Part shown: positions 23,874-36,496 of the stretch, piece by piece
How the letters are laid out: each line of letters begins with the position of its first letter
Position numbering within the stretch: position 1 is the first letter of the stretch
Notes under the pieces: generated by a model
Told to the model about the DNA's origin: nothing
Database searches by the model: none
What the model saw: the letters and a program-made list of their open reading frames with translations, nothing else
Position numbers and translations under genes: made by a program
NCBI GenBank assembly: GCA_033182465.1
Contig: CP137322.1
Location: forward strand, 2,356,001-2,420,000
Length of the DNA stretch: 64,000 nucleotides
Source of the DNA: Sanghuangporus weigelae
Lineage: Eukaryota > Basidiomycota > Agaricomycetes > Hymenochaetales > Hymenochaetaceae
Direction: 5' to 3'

Positions 23874-25049
23874 ATGACGAGATATACCAACCTCGGACGG
23901 AAAAGGAGTTGCTTCGAGGCTGGCTTTTCAGATGACAAGATCGAACGTACACTGGACGATGTAACCGATGATAAGGTACTACTTGCGGACGTGGATGAGA
24001 AGCCTGAGAGTCATCCGAGTCAACCGCCAGCGAAGAAGCGAAAGCGGAGTAAACAGAAGAAGTCAAAGGAGATCGAAAAATCATCGGATAAACAGGAAGA
24101 GAAAGATGGAGATGAGCTGGCGAAAGATACAGAAGAGAGGGAAGAGAACCAGCAGGTGAAGCAAGCATACTCGAAGGGCAATAGGGAGAAGAATCGCAAA
24201 CGTTCGTGTCGGTTCATTCGCCTTGGGAATTTATAATGATGTTCATCTCATATTAGAGGAGGCCGTTATGGCGGCACGATCAGAGCAGCGGCGACTACAG
24301 CGAAAGCAGGAGAAGCTAGTTAACACGACATGTTTTGCGTGCCGGGAGAAGGGACATGCAGCGAAGGACTGCCCCAAAGTAAAATCTGGAGAGACCTCCG
24401 GAAATAGGGCAGGAAAATACAATCTGATCACTGGAATATGTTATCGGTATGTCTCGTGTACTTTGAGCGTCTCCTACTGGTCCTGATTTTTCTTATTTCT
24501 TTACCTCGAAAGTTGCGGATCCTCAAAACACACGCTGTCTCGATGCAAGAAACCGGAAAATCCAGACAATCCGCTCCCGTATGCATCGTGTTATGTATGC
24601 ACCGGGAAGGGGCATCTAGCTTCGTCATGCCCGAAAAATAAAGAGAAGGGCGTGTATCCGAATGGAGGATGCTGTAAGCTATGTGGCGAAACGTCTCACT
24701 TGGCAAAGAATTGTCCCACTAGGAGGCAAGGCAAGTCTTAGTGCTCAACCTATTCCTTCTGTGCGGTTCTGATCCTGATTCTTGACCAGCCAACAATTCG
24801 AACGTTCTACTCGTAGGAACGGGTATTAATGCCAGCCCGGATGAAGATGATTTCCATTCGTTCAAGCGAGTGAATGCCGAGATTGATTTGGAAGAGCAAA
24901 AGGAGGCGAAGATGAAGACAAGAAAGCGCAAGAATCAAGAACCCAAGGTGGATAGTGATGCCTCGCACAAGGCTCATATCGGCACGGTTAAGACAAATAT
25001 GATGCCATCTTCCAACTCAGCCAGCAAGAAGAAAGCCGTCGTCTTTTGA
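23874..25049 (+). CDS. Four-CCHC zinc-knuckle protein, ZCCHC9-like
   Basis: Predicted nuclear/nucleolar RNA-binding protein. Exons 23874-24201, 24257-24446, 24513-24730 and 24790-25049 give 331 aa. The N-terminal half is highly charged (KKRKRSKQKKSK and Glu-rich runs). Four CX2CX4HX4C knuckles follow: CFACREKGHAAKDC, CYRCGSSKHTLSRC, CYVCTGKGHLASSC and CKLCGETSHLAKNC, the arrangement of ZCCHC9-type proteins. The second knuckle is split by intron 2 and is complete only after splicing, which supports the model. Intron 3 begins GCAAGT instead of GT. After it the conserved C-terminal motif NNSNVLLVGTGINASPDEDD is in frame, so the GC donor is well supported. The tail is Lys-rich. Confidence 0.87.
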
Positions 25050-25401
25050 CCTCAGAGCTGAGACTTGGGCCTTGCTCTGACTCATGGCCTACTTCTTGGG
25101 AAACCTGTTATTTCCAAATATCACAGGTGCGCCTCATGTTTTCCGTGATATTTCTCCTTGTGTGCGGTGTTCATACTGACCCCTCATTTTTTTAATAAAT
25201 AAAAAAACTTGCACGCACGCTCAGCGACCGTTGCTGATCTTAAATTGGTAGATTACCAAATAAGTAGAGTAGATCATATATAGTTACATAAGCGTGGACA
25301 AAGATCCGCGCGACACGATTCACGAGCCTTTTGCGGCTCAAGCTCTTGTCAGTCACAACTCAGCGGCTGCACAGTATATACGTTCTGTACTGTACACAAC
25401 A

Positions 25402-28400
25402 ATGGAGGCCGACGATTTCGGGACTCCGCCGCCCGCACCCAACAGGTCCATAGATGTCGAGCTCAGCGGGCAAGAAATTGTTGCTATCGACTTGGACTCG
25501 CTCGACCCGGACCCGCAAGACTACATTGACTTGTTGCTTGAAGCGAAGGGCAATGCGACGGTGTCGATGTGGACGAGACTTGCTTGCGAGTACTGTAAGA
25601 CGGGGTTGTATGAATCTGCGGAGAAGATTTTGGAAAGTGCTGTTAATCGTAAGTGGTTTTATGATTACTGGCGTAGGTCATGGCGTTGATGTTTTGAGGG
25701 GGTGCAGAGTATGAGCACGATTCTACGTTGAAACGGCCGCTTGGTCCGATTTACCAGCTACTGGCTAACATAGAGCTCGCTCGTGCGCGGAAGGCACCAA
25801 AAATTATTCTGGAGAAAGCTCGTAAGTGGTCCATAACTACATTTTTATTCTCATTTATGTCGAACTTGTTATGAAGGTCAAGACAAGTTGATGAAGGAGA
25901 AGCCAAAGGAATTCTACTACACCAAGGCTGCGAGGCAAATCAACTATACTGGCATGACAAGTGAACACGACCTCAGTGCCATTCTTACGCGAGGTATGTT
26001 TGAGACTGAAATCCATTAATCTATAGCTCATTTCTCTGCTTTAAGGAATTTTCCACCTTGCAAAAGCCGAACTCGACGATGCCATGCGGTCATTTGCGCT
26101 TGTTCTCAACAAGAAGCCGACGAATGTTGTTGCTCTATTAGGCAAGGCTCGAATAGCCTATGCAAGAAAACAATATCCGTTGGCACTTCGGACGTTCCAA
26201 CGCGTGCTTGAGTTGAAACCGGATGCTCAGCCTGATCCACGAATAGGTATTGGTTTGTGCTTTTGGACTATGGGTCAGAAAGATCGGGCAAAAACGTGTT
26301 GGGAGAGGAGCTTGGAAGTGGTGAGTACCCTATCGTCTTTTGCTGTTTCCGCCTCTAAAGATTTACTATTTGTCAGCACCCCAATAATTGGACTGCTTAC
26401 CTTCTTCTTGGTTTGGAGGCGATCAATGCAAGCAAAAATCCAGACGAAGACGATGCAGACCGGACGGAGTCGTTCATCAGAGGTACTAAACATTGCGAAC
26501 GTGCTTTCAAGCTTAATAATAAAAACGCCGCGGCTGCAAACGTACTTTTCGACCTGTTCCTGCAGAGAGGTGACAAGAAGGTTTCTCTGAAGCTTGCCGA
26601 ACGAACGATTCAATTTGCGGAGACGCTAGCTTTGTTTAGTTCGGGCCATATCAATGCCGGGAGGCTCGCACAGATGGAAGGTGCAACGACGGAGGCAATG
26701 AAGCATTTCAACGCTGCATTGAAGGGAAATCCGAAGAATGTCCTGGCGGCCATTGGGCTTGCTCAGACGCAGATCAAAAGTGGTTCGTCAACATTCGCTT
26801 TTCTGCTTTATGTTCTGTCTGATTATTCCAACAGATGAGATGTCTGCTGCTATCCATACTCTCGATACTTTAATGCAGCCGCCTAACCCTCAACGATGTT
26901 TGGAAGTAACCGTCCTCCTTGCCTCCCTCCGGGCATATCCACGACCGGGATTCACGGCGTCTGAAGCTGCCGCTGAGAAGCAGAAGGCCCGAGATCTTTT
27001 TGAGAATGTCCTGAAGGCGATGGATCTTTTCAATCCACCGGGCGTGAATGGCAACTCTGAGCGAATACGCTCCAAAGAGGAATTGTATCTGCAGCGCAAA
27101 GCTCTCACGAACTTTGGGGACGATGTAGATTTGTTCATCGAATCTGCGAGGCTATGGCAAGACGAGAACCGCGAGCGAATGCGTCGGTTGCTAGAGGAAG
27201 CGGTCCGCGTCGTTCAAGAGCGAGTAAAAGCCGGAGGAGCGACTGAGCCTCGATTAGTGAACAATTTAGCTGTACTAAAGCATAATGCGGGCGAGCTTGC
27301 GGATGCTAGAGCGATGTATGAGACTGCACTTACGGAAGCGAGCGCGGTTGGAGGCACCGCGGGTGAAAGTATGGCGACCACGATATTGTTTAACCTGGCG
27401 AGAGTGTATGAGGATCAGGCAGAGACGAACCTGGCGAAGGAGGCGTATGATAAACTGCTCGGGAGGCATCCTGAGTATGCTGATGGTTATGCTTTTTACA
27501 TATCTTACGTTTTGCTTGATGCTGACGAGTATCCTGCAGCTAAAATACGGCAAGCGCGGATTCAAGAGTCCCTGGGGCGCTTTGATGAAGCGCATGAGTG
27601 GCTTAAGTCTGCGTTATCGTCACAAAAATCGAGTCTGAATTTACGCGGAGCACTGGCGCATTTCCTTATCGCACGCCAGCAAATGAAACTTGCAAAAGAC
27701 TTCACGACCGCAACGCTCAGAGAAGGCGGTAGCTCTGACACGTATAATCTTTGCGCGTCGGGATGGGTATATTTCAATCTGGCTCGTGAAAATCGGGATC
27801 CTTCATCTCCCGGAATTGCTGAACGCAGAAAGCATTTCATGCGTGCGGCAGAGATATTCGAACGCGCCTTGCAGATTGATCCGAAATGTGCTTTTGCGGC
27901 TCAAGGTTTAGCTATCATTGCTGCGGAAGATGCGCTTGGTGCTGCTGGTAAGCCTCCTGGGGCACCACACGGTGCGGATGACGCGATTCGAAGAATACAA
28001 GGCATGCGGGAGGCACTGGATATCTTCGCGAAGGTTAGGGAGAGCGCGAATGATTCGAGTGTTTATGTGAATATGGGACATTGCTATTTCTTCCGCGACG
28101 AATTTGATAGGGCTATCGAGAGTGTAAGCACTCTCGTCACACGCCTCTGCGAAGCATCATCTGATACATGTATCTTTTTAGTACGAAACAGCATTCAAAC
28201 GATGTTCGGGACCGGACATCATAGTGTTGCACTGTCTCTGTCGAGCGTGGTACTCCAAGGCCATTAAAGACCAATCATTCGTGGCTCTTCGCAATGCTCT
28301 CAAGTTCGCTCAACGAGCACTGCATGTCGCTCCTCACGAGAAGGCAAACATATACAACTTGGCTATGATTGAGCAGAAGGCTGCAGAAATGCTGATTGGT

Positions 28401-29332
28401 ATTCCTCCCGCAAAACGCACGCTTCCAGACTTGAAGCGTGCAATCGATTATGGACATCATGCACAACAGTGAGTTCATTTCTGATAAGGAGGCATTCCTA
28501 ATACTAATAGGCATTTATCGCACGCGTAGTTTGTTCGCAATGCTAGCGGGAGATAAATCACCAAGCGTCCCGTATAGCCGTGAAATCGCAGACCAGCGAC
28601 GTAAATACGGTGAAAGTATCTTGAAACGCTCAGATGAGCAAATTGCTTCGCAAGAGCAGCACGAAGCCGCACAGGAAGCTCGTCTGGCCGGGGCCCGACA
28701 AAAACGATTAGACGAAAAGCGACGAGTAGCGGAGGCTGCTGAACAACGCGCTGCAGAGATCGAGGTAGCAGCGCGCGAGCTAGCGGAGCAACGAAGAAAA
28801 GCTCGCGAGGAGATGAAGGAGTGGACGAAAAAGATTGAGGAAAGTGATGACGAGAAAGAGAAAGAGGGGAAGAAGAGTCGGAAGAGTGCGAGGAAAGTCA
28901 AACTCGAGACGACTAGTGCGATCACTAGCGAAAATGATGCGCCTGTGCCCGTGGAAGTGAAGCGAAGACGGAAGGGCAAACCTAAGAAGGGTGCGAATGG
29001 CGCTGCTGCGGGTTCGGCTCCAGTTTCAGGCGCCGAAGTGGATGGTAGTGAAGAGGAGGCGCTCTTTAGTGGCGGTGAGGACGAAGATCGACCGAAAAAG
29101 GTAATGCAGCTTGTTGCTTCTTCTTACACAGATTTCTAACGATGAACCCTCTCAGCGACTACAAAAGAAGCGAGTCGTGCGCGATGACGACGACGACGAG
29201 ACGGTGTCTGCGCCTCGTAAAAAGCAATTGTACGTCATTGAAAATCTTCTTGACTTGATATTGAGAATTGACGCTGTGTTCTTCAGTAAAAGTAAAGAGA
29301 CGATATCTGATTCGGATGAAGAGATGCCGTAG
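25402..29332 (+). CDS. CTR9: CTR9, TPR subunit of the PAF1 complex
   Basis: Scaffold subunit of the PAF1 complex, which travels with RNA polymerase II and promotes histone H2B ubiquitination and H3K4 methylation. Ten exons (25402-25648, 25708-25821, 25877-25993, 26046-26320, 26377-26782, 26835-28123, 28182-28468, 28530-29100, 29132-29229, 29287-29332) give 1,149 aa, the family's normal length. It starts with the CTR9-type N-terminus (EIVAIDLDSLDPDPQDYIDL). Tandem tetratricopeptide repeats follow, for example GIFHLAKAELDDAMRSFALV and KARIAYARKQYPLALRTFQR. It ends with a long charged coiled coil rich in Arg/Glu and an acidic/basic tail finishing SDSDEEMP. Exon phases close throughout. An upstream in-frame ATG exists, but 25402 gives the family start. 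Confidence 0.93.
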
Positions 29333-29783
29333 CAGCATCTTTCAAGTTCTATGATCGGTTTGCTTTGTGTAGTTGTTACAGTTGTATAATCATATCCTTT
29401 ACATCCTCTTTAGAAACTTCTTTCTGCATATCTTATTTTGATGCTATTTTTGAACCTCATGGAGCAGACCTCACAACGAGTGCCGACACGTATATGCATT
29501 GTCAACCAGCAACAGCATGCAGATACGATGCGAATAACAGCACAAAGTCCTTATTGGTTGTTGATCGGGAGTTTACATCACGTGCGTATATTTTCCAAAT
29601 AAAGCAATAAATTGTGAACAGAACAGGAGTAACGTGAAAGTTACCGCACGCGACGCGCTTTTGCCATTGGCACTGCCCGCTCAACGCGCTCGAAGCGTCT
29701 ACGACTGCATCCTCTCTGTCTTCAACATACACAAGCAAGAACGTCGAGCGTCTTGACGACGACTGCAAGTGCTTTTCGTCAAC

Positions 29784-32700
29784 ATGTCGATGGGTGGGAA
29801 GCCGCGAACTTCAAGCATTCCAACGCCTGGCCGTCTTCGCTCCTATTCCTCCTCAGTCTCCGCCCATGACCCACTTCCACCTGATTTGGAGGCGACGAGG
29901 GCTTTTCACGATGCAATGAAGTCGAATGATCCTGCTCGCTACTCTGCTCGTTCTGTCTCTGCGAACAATCCGCCTACTCAAAGGCCACCCTCCGCTGCTT
30001 CAGGTGCAAGCTCGCGACCAAAAACACCGAGTGCGCAATTTAGACGTATATCTCACCCGCAAACTCGCCCGGAGAGTCGACAGTCAGACCGTACGTCACA
30101 TAAGCAAAAAGACTTCGTTGTTGGTGACAGCGTACGAATCGAGAGCCTGGGTTTTGAGGGTAAGTTACGTTATGTTGGAGAAATTGCTGGAAAGCAAGGA
30201 ACATGGGCTGGCGTCGAGTTAAGTGGAGGTTTTGCTGGACTGGGCAAGAATAACGGTTCAGTTGGAACGTGAGTACATCACGAAATCATGTTTTTACTCG
30301 GGAGGCTCATTGAGTATAGTAAATCCTATTTTTCCTGTCCAGACAAATGTGGAGTTTTCATCGCATATAGTAAACTATCTGCTCCCACTGTAGCCAAAGG
30401 TTCTCATTCAAGGAGCTCGTCGGTAGCTTCGTCAAGAGCCTCTTTACCTGGTCCTGGACGTATATCCTCGTCTTCGTTGTATAACGGAAGAGTGACTCCT
30501 GTTGACAGCGGGCGCGTTACGCCTGCAAGGAGCAATGGCCGAGTGACGCCTTCGTCGAGTCTCGAGTTCTCATCATCTATGGCCACGTCACGAACTCTCC
30601 CGAGACCGTCTTTTGGTCTTCCTTCAGCTTCCAATACGCCATCAGCGACGGCGATGAGCAAGATTACTGCAGGAAGCCGAGCGAGCAAATATGTCGGCAT
30701 CACAGCCCAACAGCTCTCCGCCCGCTCACAGAAGACTAAACCTCCTGGTAGTCCCACGAAAACAGGCATTGGTCTAGGTAGCCCGGCTCGTCTACGTGGC
30801 CCTCCCAGCCCTTCTCGTCCCGACTCAAGAAGCTCGTCAGGAGGCACTGGGACAAATACCCCAGGTGGAACTCCGAAACTGAATACGCGACTCAGTTTTG
30901 GTACACCGAGAGCGTTTGGTGCAGGGAGGCCTTCGCTTACTGCGACTCCAAGGGCTCGTATTCCTTCAGCCGTTGCGATGCCTCCACCTCCTTCACCACC
31001 AAGTGGTGGCTCAGGCCAGAGAAGCATCTCGCTCAATGACAAACCCGCGACACCGACGTTCAGTACTACGAGCAATGAGACTGCAGTCGATGACGATGGG
31101 ATGGAAAGCCTGGCGAACATACAGAATAACAGCAAAGCTTTGCAAGACAAGATTCAGAGCCTTCTGTCTGGGAAACCTGGTCGTGCAGAGTCACCTAAAC
31201 GACGGTCCAGTACTACCGCTTTGCAAGAAGATCCTCTCTTCAGTCCGAAAACCGTTGCATCACGCCCGCTAGCGCAAGACCGTGTGGACAGACTCGAGCG
31301 GGAAAATGCACGACTGAAGGCGGAGCTCGACGAGGCTCGTTTAAATGCATCTAAGCCGGGAGAAACCGAGACTCTTACAACTGAACGTGATAAAGCCTTG
31401 GACAGAGTGAAGGAGCTTGAATCATCGTTGAAAACGTCCGAGCGTACGATTGACGAGCGCAATACCAAGATCGAATCACTGGAGCGTTCCGTTCAAGCAT
31501 CAAATAGCGCCTTGCAAACTCTCAGCGCAGAAGAAGATGCTCGCGTAAAGGACCTGGAAACCAAACTCGAAGATTCGCAGACGCTTATCGCTAGTCTCAA
31601 GGAAGCAATTGAGGCGAAAGCAAATGAAGCTGGACAAAACGAGGGTCTCTTACAAGCGAAGGATGCGGAGATCGCTTTGTTGGAGGGCCGTGTAAAGAAG
31701 GCAGCGACGGATCTTGAAGCGACTCGAAGGGACCTATCAGCACAGATCGAAGAGCTGCGTCATGCTGGTCAGGAGACGATCGCTCTTTACGAAGAACGGC
31801 TTGCTGCTGCTGACGGGAGACGCTATCAATTGGAAGACGTCGTCGACAAGTTGGAAGAACAGCTCAAGAGGCGCGGTTCGCTATCGAGAAGCGTCAGCAG
31901 TACCCACGACTCTGCAGAGGCAACTCGAATCGATAACGAGGCACTTCGCGAACAAGTACAGCATCTGCAAAGCAAGATTTCGACGCTTGAGGATATGCTG
32001 GAAGATGCGCGGAACAGTCTGGAAAGAGAAGAAGCGATTGCCAGGAATCGGATACAGAGGCACAAGGAGAACGAGGCGGCCTTAAGGAATGAGATTACTG
32101 AGACGAGGAAGGCTATGGAGACATTGGCGAAGAACGAGAGCTTAGCGAGAGCAAAGGCTGAGGAAGCTGAAGAAGCGCTCAGAGAGAACACGATGACGCT
32201 TGAGAATGCACAAGCGGAAATCGAGGGTCTCAGAACAGAAATCGCTGTAAGTGTCTTGTCCGTTCAATGCATAAAACTATCTCTGACTTCTCTTTAAAGT
32301 CACTCGAGAACGTCCAAGCTCGTGCCTCATCCGAGCGTTCACGAGATGACGAGTCGTCTCGAGTTCTAGCTATTGAGCGCGAACGGCATACCGAAGAAGT
32401 ATCTCAGCTTAAAGACCTTCTTGAAGCTGCTCGTAACGCACGGAAGGAGGCAGTACAGGACTTGGACTCTGCCAGGCAGGATGCCCTGAGTACCTCAAGC
32501 TCAGTATCAAGTCTCAAACAAGCAGTTGAGGGTCTCGACGCTGAGAAAGTTGAGGTGTGTCCTCTTTATACAGCGATTTATGATCTATGGTATTGACGTC
32601 ATATCGTAATTTAAAAGCTGGAGCATGTCCGTTCTGATCTAACATCCAAACTTGAGCGCGAACGGACAGCTGTTGCAGAATTGCGTCGGTCGTTAGATGA

Positions 32701-34005
32701 GAAAGCATCTGAGCTTGAGGCAGCACGCAAGACGCTCAACCGCGATCGACCGTTCAATGTTGGCTTTGGCTTGCAAGACATGCCTACTCCTACCGCTTCC
32801 TCTACTCCAACCAAACAAGATCTCAACAGCTATAAGGAGGAGATTAAAGGTCTCAAGTAAGTTCTCCGAAGTATCAGTCGTGTCCCCATGAGGATATTAA
32901 GGTGCTCATTCTGTTTGTACTTTTACAAGGCATATTGTTCAGGAGCTCCAGAAGGAGATTTCTGCCATCTCCGCAAGGAATAAGATGTTGGAGTCCGAGA
33001 ATAACATGCTCACGAAGGAGACTGATACTCTTCGTCAAGTAAGCAAACTTCTCGTGAAATCACAGTTTTTCATTTAACTTTCTGTGTGCTTAGGAATTGA
33101 AGGTGTTGGAAGAGAACGTCGAGCAGAACTTGCTCAACGAGGAACGTGCGCTTGGGTCAGCTACTGGAGAGGGAGCGAGTGACGAACCGAAGATTTCTGT
33201 ACGTTCTCCAGTCTCTTTTCCTATGTTAACCAGCTTTTGAAGATGACCAATCTCTTCAATTTTGCAGCAGGCTGAAGTAGAACGACTACGAAAGCAACTT
33301 GCTGAGGTGGAGAAGAAGAATGCTCGGACAATCCATGAGGTTAGTCAGTTTTACTTAATGCGAGAAAGATTGTCGATGATTTACGTTATTCCTTGATAGC
33401 TCAATAAAGAGGTTAGCGAGCTGGAGAGTCTTGTCGAAGCGAAGGTGTGCAGCTTCTTCCTTTCCGTGCATGACAGATAACTAACAGTCTCAATTAATAT
33501 CCCATACGTTGTGTATATCTACAGATCTATCGCGAGGTATCATCAAGCAACATCACCTCGTGGATTACTATCGCTAATGCCTTTCATTCTACAGGATGAG
33601 CTTGAACGTGAGATTGAACGTCTCCGACAAAAGTCGTCCAGGCGACCTTCGAAATCAAGTACCGAGACACTCGGGAATGCTGAGCCACGGTATCATCACT
33701 CCGCAACGAGCAGTACGGGGACAATCAGTCTGCACGTAAATGGCTCTTCTGTTAAATCAAGTGCGGACAAAGACGGAGGAAGTGCCGAGGCGGAGAATGA
33801 CTCGGAGGTGTGTGAGATTTGCGAAGCGCCAGGGCATGATATCTTCTCGTGTCCTCTGCTCAAGGATGGTTCTGCGGAGTCTGCTGTGCCTCCGAAAGGT
33901 CAGAGAGGTGGCTCTGCGCCAGTGGAGACAGAGTTGTACTGTGAGGATTGTGACGGGCGGGGCCATGTGGCTGCTGATTGTCCTTATTCTTCTGATGTGT
34001 TCTGA
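29784..34005 (+). CDS. CAP-Gly protein, CLIP-170/Tip1-like
   Basis: Predicted microtubule plus-end tracking protein. Ten exons (29784-30268, 30320-32246, 32300-32554, 32618-32856, 32930-33038, 33094-33198, 33268-33339, 33400-33444, 33525-33536, 33595-34005) give 1,219 aa. After a Ser/Pro-rich head, the CAP-Gly domain starts around VGDSVRIESLGFEGKLRYVG and contains GKNNG, a variant of the canonical GKNDG, then CPDKCGVFI. A second Ser/Pro/Arg-rich disordered basic region follows, then about 650 residues of coiled coil. The C-terminus has two zinc knuckles, CEICEAPGHDIFSC and CEDCDGRGHVAADC, the family's tail motif that binds dynactin/LIS1-type partners. It ends DVF, like the acidic-aromatic (EEY/F-type) ends of plus-end proteins. 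Exon 9 is only 12 nt. Confidence 0.92.
33525..33536 (+). other. 12-nt microexon of the CLIP-like gene
   Basis: ATCTATCGCGAG encodes IYRE. It is bounded by ACAG on the left and GTATCA on the right, between introns 33445-33524 and 33537-33594. Joined to its neighbours it gives SLVEAKIYREDELEREIER, a continuous coiled coil. Confidence 0.8.
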
Positions 34006-34933
34006 GTCCTGAAACCCCTTCTCTTGTTTTCTTTCCCCCTCGTTCAGCCACCTCTCCCTATTTACATGTGTATATACAAACATACATATGACATCGTCTC
34101 CCCCCTTCCATTCTATGCAGTCTATCTTACAACTCTTATCCGCCGCCGCTACTTTCCTTCAGTTTACCGTTTTAGTCTGTCTTTTTACTGGAAGCTCTCA
34201 AGCTATCGTCACCGCCACCACTCTCCTTTCCCACTGTGTACCCTCCTCTCTGATTCATTTCTTTTTGTTCATCCCGGAATTACATACATACATATTTGAG
34301 TTATTCGTGTACAGTATCCGGTCGTCACTCATTCCTTTCTTTTTCTTTACTGCTATTTAGTTGTTTTGCTGGATTGTGGAGACGAATACCCCCTCATAAG
34401 TTCATCCCCCTTACACTATCTCGCTCATTACGTATCAGCTGGGATTGCGTACATAGCTGCTATCGATCGTTACATTAGATTCAATTTCTTTTTATTACCT
34501 GGAATTTATTCTGTGAACGAAATGAATGGACTGGAAGGGATATGCGCACAAGTTATTGGTACAGTAAACGTACAACTGGTCTATTATATCTGAATATACG
34601 TTGTTCTACATCCAATGAAAGAGTACACATATCCAGAGAGTACAATGTTTGAACCCACCCAAATGAGAGTATAGTGTACAGTAAGTAATCCGATCGAAAT
34701 CCGAGAAAGAAAGGGGAATAAACAGACAATACAAGAAAGATGCACAAAGGGGGATAAATAGGATAAAGTGCGCGTGTATCCTTAGAAATCTAGATCTATA
34801 GGATAAGGTCATGAAAAGAAAGAGCGTGGTAGAGAGTGCGGCCGGGATAATAATAACGACAACAAGACAGGAGAAGAGAAGAATCAAGGAGAGAGTCACG
34901 AGAATCGACACATCGAGGAGTAATCTGGAGTAA
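34006..34933. other. Convergent 3' region
   Basis: Between the CLIP-like gene and the converging small basic gene. The left half is pyrimidine-rich. Open frames here are low-complexity and carry no protein features. Confidence 0.5.
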
Positions 34934-35567
34934 TCAGCGCGGGCTCCAAGTGACGTATCGTCGCAAGACCTTCTGACACCGTGCATAGAAACCTTCGTCG
35001 GCGTGCTTGCGGTCACACACGACGTAGACGGGTCGGGAGGACGATGAGCCAGGCTGGCGATGCACATGCTGTCGTCCGCCTGATGAGTTGGATGGATATT
35101 TCTGACCTGCAGAACGAGAGTGATCTGGATACATAAGGCATGATGAATAAATCAGCAAAACGTATAAGAGTTGATTTGTCAAGAATAGCACTACTACGAT
35201 AGTTTGGAAAGAAAGGCTTACGTGGGGTAGTGGAGTGCGAGGTCCTTCCGCCACTGCCAGAGCTCTTTGAATGTGGCTTGGAGTTGGAGCTGTGGCCATT
35301 TGGCCTTGGATTGGGAGCCGAACGAGATCGCGATGGCTGCGCCGATCGAGGCTTAGGCGAAGCAGCCTTTGATCTGCTGTGGTGAGCTGAGGAAGTCGAC
35401 GGACGGTGCCTCGGACTGGCTGCCGTCGTCTGTCGACGAGCCGGAGTGGGGGCACTCGCAGAGCGCTTGGGAGGCGCAGGCTTGGACGTCCGCGGCGGCG
35501 ACATGCTCGTCGACTGCTTAGAGTTGTGGAAACGCGTCGGGCGTGATGCGCCGGGTGCAGTTGGCAT
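34934..35567 (-). CDS. Small basic Ser/Pro-rich protein, 178 aa
   Basis: No family recognised. Exons 35567-35222 and 35124-34934 join in frame. The first 115 residues are disordered and rich in Ser, Pro, Arg and Ala (for example SPPRTSKPAPPKRSASAPTP). The C-terminal 40 residues look folded and could be conserved: RPVYVVCDRKHADEGFYARC, followed by QKVLRRYVTWSPR. The N-terminal half could be a shuttle or RNA-binding tail, but this is a guess. An upstream open frame to 35638 lacks a better ATG. It converges on the CLIP-like gene and is divergent from the mucin-like gene about 930 bp away. Confidence 0.65.
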
Positions 35568-36496
35568 CGAGCGAGGTGGCTCCGCAAAGGAGATGGCGGA
35601 GTGGAAGAGAAAGATGAAGAACGGAATAGAAATAACAAATATTTTTAAACTTACTGAATTTATCGGAAGGCGATCGGCTTAAATAGTAAATACACACGCT
35701 CCAGCCATGCCAAACGCGTGCACATCACGCTGTCACAGCGTGTGGTTGCAACGCGTCACTTCCGCTGTTCGCTCGTGTTCGCCACGACTTGCTTTCTTCC
35801 GGCCATCCCGACACCACGAAGGCAACACGCTTGATATGGATGTTGTCGCCGGTTAGCGTCCAAGCGACTGCGGTGCGATCTCCGAAACGTTTTCATCCCA
35901 TCAATAGCTATCAATGAGCCGATCAAAAAGTCGTAAATATCAATCTTTCTGTTGCCATTTGCGTCAATAAGACCGAGGCGAGGTCGGCGCACATTGACCT
36001 GGAAGCCTGATGATGGCGGATGCCTTCTCAATGGAGCCTCCTTCTATGCTTGCGCTGCGATTGTTGTGAGCCTCTGTTCTTACTCCCTGTGGTTTCTGCC
36101 CCGTGATCACAATCATCGAGGTCCTTCCCGACTTGGGTTCTTCTCGAGGAATGTTCGATTCTCTTTGAACCTGAACTTTGAGCTTGCTTCTCTTCCCTCT
36201 CCCGGTCAACAGAAGTCGTTGTACTTCGCTGTTTGCTCCTGTCTGGTTTGCTTTTTTTCATCTGTGTGCTGTCCTGACAGCGATCAGACGGCTTGATCTT
36301 GCTCATACTCTAGCTGGACTCCCATCGTACCCCGTGCTGGATGCCATTGCCAGACTTGGTATAGCACCTCAGCTAGTGCGACAAGAGAACGCCAACACTT
36401 GTCTATATTCATCGTAACTTATTCATTCGTTTTCTTTCCCGCTCTTGGACTTTTTTCCCTTGCGCATTCGCGTCCTTCTTTTCAACGACCACATCA
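35568..36496. promoter_or_regulatory. Divergent promoter region
   Basis: About 930 bp between divergent genes. The last 80 nt before the ATG at 36497 is strongly CT-rich, a usual fungal core-promoter/leader feature. A minus-strand frame at 35756-36031 has an EF-hand-like run (DANGNRKIDIYDF) but no further support. Confidence 0.4.

Noticed and set aside
35756-36031. Minus-strand frame with an EF-hand-like run
   Set aside because: A single short match with no second EF-hand and no splice partners, in a promoter position.
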